From Ideonella oryzae (lineage in GTDB: Bacteria; Pseudomonadota; Gammaproteobacteria; Burkholderiales; Burkholderiaceae_C): DNA of 64,000 bases. Positions 60,614-64,000 of the stretch are shown here, one piece after another. The notes under the pieces are model-generated. The model was not told the origin of the DNA and did no database searches. It saw nothing but the letters and a program-made list of their open reading frames with translations. The first letter of the stretch is position 1; each line of letters begins with the position of its first letter. The translations under genes were made by a program, and so were the position numbers. The stretch covers positions 313,250-377,249 of the forward strand of contig NZ_JAMXMC010000006.1 of NCBI RefSeq assembly GCF_024055665.1, written 5' to 3'.

Positions 60614-62901
60614 CAGTCGGCCCACAACGCCGCCACCTCGTCCGGCAGTGCGGCCTGGGCGTCGGTGGCCAGGTTCTGGTGCACCCGGCCCGGCCGGACC
60701 TGGGCCAGGGCCTGGGTCCACTGGGCTTCATCGGCCTGCAGACCCAGGACGGCCAGCACCGGCGCCAAGGTCGCGCGCGGCGCGGCCAGCAGGTCACTGT
60801 GCAGGATGACCGGCACGTCGGCCCGGTCCCGCCAGGGGGCCAGCGCCCGGTGGTGGGCTGCCCACAGGGCCAGGCCGTGGCGCAGGCTGCTGTAGCCGCC
60901 ACGGGCCCGCAGCGAGCGGGCGACCGCCAGTGGGTGGCGCAGCACGATCAGACCCTGCAGCGCCGGGCACTGGGCCTGCCAGAAGCCGGCGGTGTAGCAC
61001 AGGCGCGGGTCCTTGAAGGCCGCCAGCACGGCGCCTTCGGGCCGCGAGCGCCACAGGCCGCGCAGCCACAGCCGGGCCTGGGCCTGCCAGGCCGCGTCGT
61101 CGGCCAAGGCGGTGATGCGGGCCAGGTCGGGCGCGGTGTCGTCCCAGGCGGAGCCGGCCCGCTCGAGCAGGGCCTCGTCCAGGCCCATCAGGGCCGGATG
61201 CTCGAAGAAGCCCTCGGGGTTGTCGGGCTGCGGGCCCAGCAGCTCGTCCGCCGGCCCCAGCCAGACGCCCAGGGCCTGCAGCATGCCGGCCAGCAGCGAG
61301 GTGCCCGAGCGGTGCATGCCCAGCAGCGCCAGCCAGCGCGCCTGCGGCGGCAGCCCCTCGGCCAGTGCAGCCTGCACCGGTGCAGCCGCCAGCAGCGCAG
61401 GCTGGCGGGCACAGGCGGCCATGGCCAGCACATGGCCCGCCAGGGTGGCGTCGACCGGCAGGTCTGACAGGTCCTGGGCCGACAGGTCGGGGGCCACCGG
61501 GGGTTCGGGGGCGGCCGCCGGGGCCGGCGTGGGCTCCGGCTCGGCCCCCGCGGGCCAGGCCTGCCGCCCCTCCTCCCGCCCGTGGCGCAGGTAGTGGAAG
61601 AAGGGGTTCATGCCCGCCTCGCGCACGTCGGCGTGCCAGGTCAGGTAAGCCCGGGTGCTGAAGGCGGGGCTGGGGTCCAGCCCCTGCTCGGCGCCGCGGG
61701 TGAGGTAGTGGATGACCGGGTCGAGGCCCTGCTCCTCGGCAGGCAGCTGGGCGCGGTAGAAGGCGGTGTCCAGATGGTCGCGCAACAGCTCCACCATGAG
61801 CGGGTCGGCATGGGCGGATGACGCGGCCCCCGGGGACGGTTCAGGCGCCACCGGCGGCACAGGCTCTGCGACAGCCACCGGTGGGGCGACCACGGCCTCA
61901 CCCGCATCGCCGCCCAGGGCGCGCAGATCGCCCAGCCGCAGCCAGTCCATGGCGGAGGCCAGCGCAAAGCCCTTCTTGCGGGCCGCCGCCTGCACACGCT
62001 GCCAATCGCCGTGCAACGTGGCGACATCCGGCACCGGCGAGCCGGCAAGCTCGGTGGGCGGCACGGGCCAGTCCAGGCCCCAGCGCTGGCGCAGCTGCCG
62101 GCGGTCTGCCGCATAGGTCCGGGCTACATGGGCGGCCAGCTCCGGCCCCACCCGCATCGCGCCGCGGAAGCCCGGCCGCAGCTTGGACAGCTCCATCAGC
62201 TCGCCCACCATGGCCGCCGCGTCCGTCGCGGGCAGCAGGGTGTTGAGCAGGCGCTTGATGAACAGCAGGTTGCCACTGATCGAGGGGTTGTTCTCGTAAG
62301 GCTTGCGCACGAAGCGGCCCAGATCGCCGCCCAGCCCCACCTGGGCGGCGAAGTCCAGCAGCATGTCCCCGCCCACCAGGCTGCGGCGATCGTACAGGCG
62401 CAGCGTCAGCTGGCCATGGCCGAAGACCTGGCCCCAGGTGTCGGCCACCTCGCTCAGGGGCTTGTGGGTGAAGTGGCAGAAGCTGGCGAAGCTGCAGGAC
62501 AGGGCCGAGGCCTGGACGTTCTGCTGGTACCAGCTGGCCAGGTAGGCCAGGTGTTCGCGCAGGTAGAGCACGATGCGCACCGAATGCCCCTGCAGCAGCC
62601 GCGCCAGGTTGCGCGCCCCGCGCAGGCCCTGGGCGTGGAAGTCCTCGGAAGACAGCCAGACCCGTGGCAGGCCCTGCATCTCGGCCAGCAGGGCCTGGGC
62701 CACCGGGCTGGCGGTGGGATCGGCGTCGGCCTCGGGGCTGCCCAGCCAGGCCGACAGCCCGTGGTGGGCGGCACCTTCCCGCCCGGCGCGGGGGTAGCAG
62801 ATGCCCTCGGCCCGCAGCGCATCGGTGTTCAGGGCCAGGAAGTCCTGGAGCGAGGAGGTGCCGGTCTTGTTCAGACCGATGTGGACGACGACGTCGGACA
62901 T
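60583..62901 (-). CDS. two-headed sulfotransferase with a central carbohydrate-type repeat linker
   Basis: A 772-aa protein with two sulfotransferase-like domains. The N-terminal one (about 1-320) starts VVHIGLNKTGTSSLQDFL, a 5'-PSB-type loop, and has VRIVLYLREHLAYLASWY. The C-terminal one (about 525-772) has ALLGMHRSGTSLLAGML and VLRHPLAVARSLRA. Between them (about 380-460) lie repeats like FYRAQLPAEEQGLDPVIHYL and FFHYLRHGREEGRQAW, the pattern found in polysaccharide-synthesis proteins. It probably sulfates two positions of a glycan. The ATG at 62901 was preferred over an upstream one. Confidence 0.85.
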   Translation of the reverse strand: MSDVVVHIGLNKTGTSSLQDFLALNTDALRAEGICYPRAGREGAAHHGLSAWLGSPEADADPTASPVAQALLAEMQGLPRVWLSSEDFHAQGLRGARNLARLLQGHSVRIVLYLREHLAYLASWYQQNVQASALSCSFASFCHFTHKPLSEVADTWGQVFGHGQLTLRLYDRRSLVGGDMLLDFAAQVGLGGDLGRFVRKPYENNPSISGNLLFIKRLLNTLLPATDAAAMVGELMELSKLRPGFRGAMRVGPELAAHVARTYAADRRQLRQRWGLDWPVPPTELAGSPVPDVATLHGDWQRVQAAARKKGFALASAMDWLRLGDLRALGGDAGEAVVAPPVAVAEPVPPVAPEPSPGAASSAHADPLMVELLRDHLDTAFYRAQLPAEEQGLDPVIHYLTRGAEQGLDPSPAFSTRAYLTWHADVREAGMNPFFHYLRHGREEGRQAWPAGAEPEPTPAPAAAPEPPVAPDLSAQDLSDLPVDATLAGHVLAMAACARQPALLAAAPVQAALAEGLPPQARWLALLGMHRSGTSLLAGMLQALGVWLGPADELLGPQPDNPEGFFEHPALMGLDEALLERAGSAWDDTAPDLARITALADDAAWQAQARLWLRGLWRSRPEGAVLAAFKDPRLCYTAGFWQAQCPALQGLIVLRHPLAVARSLRARGGYSSLRHGLALWAAHHRALAPWRDRADVPVILHSDLLAAPRATLAPVLAVLGLQADEAQWTQALAQVRPGRVHQNLATDAQAALPDEVAALWADWQAAAWRPAT

Positions 62902-63027
62902 GCGGGAGCGGTCGCGTGAGAAGGTGTCGGTCAGCAAAGAGGCCGCGAAGAGGCCGGGCCGCAGGCATCATAGGCGAGCGCCGCCGTGGCCTGCCCTGCG
63001 CAAGCCCGTTGCTAGACTGCCCGCACC

Positions 63028-63795
63028 ATGATCCTCTCGTTCAACCGCCAGTTCGCCTTTGTCCATGTGCACAAGTGCGCGGGCACGAGCATCGAGGTGG
63101 CCTTGGCCGCCCATCTGGCGCCCAACGACCTGGTGCTGGGCTCGACCCCGGGCGGCGAGCGGCTGCAGTCGGTGTTCAAGCAGGTGATCGGGCTGGACAA
63201 GCACGCCAGCGCGGCCCAGGCCCGCCAGTGGCTGGGGCCGCCGCGCTGGGCCCACTGGTACACCTTCGCCTTCGTGCGCCACCCGCTGGAGCGGCTGCGC
63301 TCGCTCTACACCTTTGCCCGCGGCTTGGCCGAGGCCCAGCCCATGGACGAGGCCGAGCGCCGCGTCTGGGAGGACGAGGCCCGCTGGCCCAACCGCCTGC
63401 CCTACCACTACGCCGCGGTGCGCGCGGCGGTGCAGAGCGAGACCTTCGACGCCTTCCTGTGCCACCCGCTGACCTGGCGCGACGCCGGTGCGCAGCCGAT
63501 GTGGCGCAGCCTGTGCGACGAGCGCCAGCAGTTGCTGGTGGATTTCGTCGGCCATGTGGAGACGGCCGAGGACGACTGGGCCCAGGTGCAGCAGCGGCTG
63601 GCACTGGAGGCCCCGCTGGGCATGCACAACCGCAGCCGGCACAACACCGAGCTCACGCTGTCGGACGCGGCCTGGGCCCAGGTGCGGGCCCACTGCCTCA
63701 TCGACTTCCAGCTGTTCGGCTACCCGGTGCCTGCCGCGCTGGCCAGCGAGCCCTGGCCGGCCCCGCCGCCCGAGAACGACGACGCGGCCGGGTGA
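63028..63795 (+). CDS. sulfotransferase family 2 protein
   Basis: A 255-aa carbohydrate-type sulfotransferase. The PAPS 5'-phosphosulfate loop is FVHVHKCAGTSIEVALA, and the 3'-phosphate motif is FAFVRHPLERLRSLYTFA. It is divergent from the two-headed sulfotransferase with a 126-bp gap. TAGACT, a -10-like element, lies 9 bp before the ATG. Its 3' end overlaps the partial minus-strand gene by 76 bp. The acceptor is unknown. Confidence 0.9.
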   Translation: MILSFNRQFAFVHVHKCAGTSIEVALAAHLAPNDLVLGSTPGGERLQSVFKQVIGLDKHASAAQARQWLGPPRWAHWYTFAFVRHPLERLRSLYTFARGLAEAQPMDEAERRVWEDEARWPNRLPYHYAAVRAAVQSETFDAFLCHPLTWRDAGAQPMWRSLCDERQQLLVDFVGHVETAEDDWAQVQQRLALEAPLGMHNRSRHNTELTLSDAAWAQVRAHCLIDFQLFGYPVPAALASEPWPAPPPENDDAAG

Positions 63796-64000
63796 GCCCG
63801 CCGGGCCAGCCAGCGCCCCAGACGTTCCTCGACCTCGGGCCGGTCCGATTGCATCCAGGCGGCCAGACGGCGCTGCAGCTGCACCAGCGGATCGTCCGAA
63901 GGCGTGGCCGGCGGTGTGGCGGTCGGATCGACCAGCACCCGCAGGGCTTGGGCCCACCCCTCCGGGCTGCCGGTCGGCCAGCGCCCTTCGTGCAGCAGGT
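63720..64000 (-). CDS. C-terminal end of an unidentified protein, cut by the window edge
   Basis: A minus-strand frame enters from the right edge and stops at 63720 after 93 visible codons. Residues read include LLHEGRWPTGSPEGWAQAL and PLVQLQRRLAAWMQSDRP, then an Ala/Gly/Ser-rich tail. No family is recognised. It is antisense to the last 76 bp of the sulfotransferase gene, in line with other convergent overlaps in this region. It could instead be a chance open frame. Confidence 0.45.
   Translation of the reverse strand, partial: LLHEGRWPTGSPEGWAQALRVLVDPTATPPATPSDDPLVQLQRRLAAWMQSDRPEVEERLGRWLARRAHPAASSFSGGGAGQGSLASAAGTG

Noticed and set aside
60296-60895. Plus-strand open frame with repeated Ala/Arg-rich peptide
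   Set aside because: It is a translation of the tandem repeat and is antisense to a clear sulfotransferase gene.
62968-63957. Minus-strand open frame at the right edge
   Set aside because: It is antisense to the PAPS-binding motifs of the 63028 sulfotransferase; a different minus frame entering from the edge is preferred.

Overview
The window reads as chromosomal DNA of a high-GC betaproteobacterium. The best fit is the Rubrivivax/Leptothrix/Ideonella/Roseateles side of Burkholderiales. This rests on gene order and family content (lipA-lipB-DUF493-class IV aminotransferase-dacC, phoH-ybeY, split metH, a betaproteobacterial rrn leader, a mannose-type EIIA next to HPr) and not on any database search. 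Coding density is very high and several gene pairs overlap. No complete rRNA, tRNA, prophage, active insertion sequence or CRISPR array is visible.

Layout. 1-190: promoter and leader of an rRNA operon whose 16S gene lies off the left edge. 295-3809: PTS-Ntr type phosphotransfer genes (ptsI, ptsH, manX), with an ornithine-lipid type N-acyltransferase gene inserted in the opposite orientation. 4055-8132: a degenerate two-component-like protein, a TlpA-type lipoprotein, a ZIP transporter and a metal-associated DUF2946/beta-barrel pair. 8193-25388: mostly housekeeping genes (lipoate synthesis, PBP5-type carboxypeptidase, hemJ/hemB, CorA, ybeY/phoH, ruvA/ruvB), a Crp-PCu(A)C-DUF2946 copper module and a chemoreceptor. 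A strong candidate small RNA lies between hemJ and hemB.

26500-35438 is a 2-aminoethylphosphonate (AEP) island. The ABC transporter (phnS-phnT-phnU2) and the PhnW/PhnX pathway, with an extra HAD phosphatase, lie on the minus strand. A GntR regulator, a PhnZ-like HD oxygenase and an EamA exporter diverge from them, with palindromic operator candidates between the two units. 35454-39899 carries a histidine phosphatase, DUF1840 and a coupled EAL/HD-GYP pair.

40044-44876 carries methionine synthase split into two genes. The second half is preceded by a clear S-adenosylhomocysteine (SAH) riboswitch.

44732-64000 is the most distinctive part: a surface-polysaccharide locus merged with a sulfate-activation module. 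It holds KpsS and KpsC (Kdo-linked capsule initiation), CysQ (PAP removal), CysD and a CysN-CysC fusion (PAPS synthesis), two GT61-type and one GT2-type glycosyltransferases, a sugar aminotransferase, a methyltransferase, a FemAB/GNAT-like protein, a WbqC protein and two sulfotransferase genes. One of these is a two-headed enzyme with two sulfotransferase domains. Together they suggest a sulfated capsule or exopolysaccharide with dedicated PAPS supply and PAP recycling. CysD is read in frame behind a domesticated IS630-like transposase DNA-binding region, an unusual architecture that may be a regulator-enzyme fusion.
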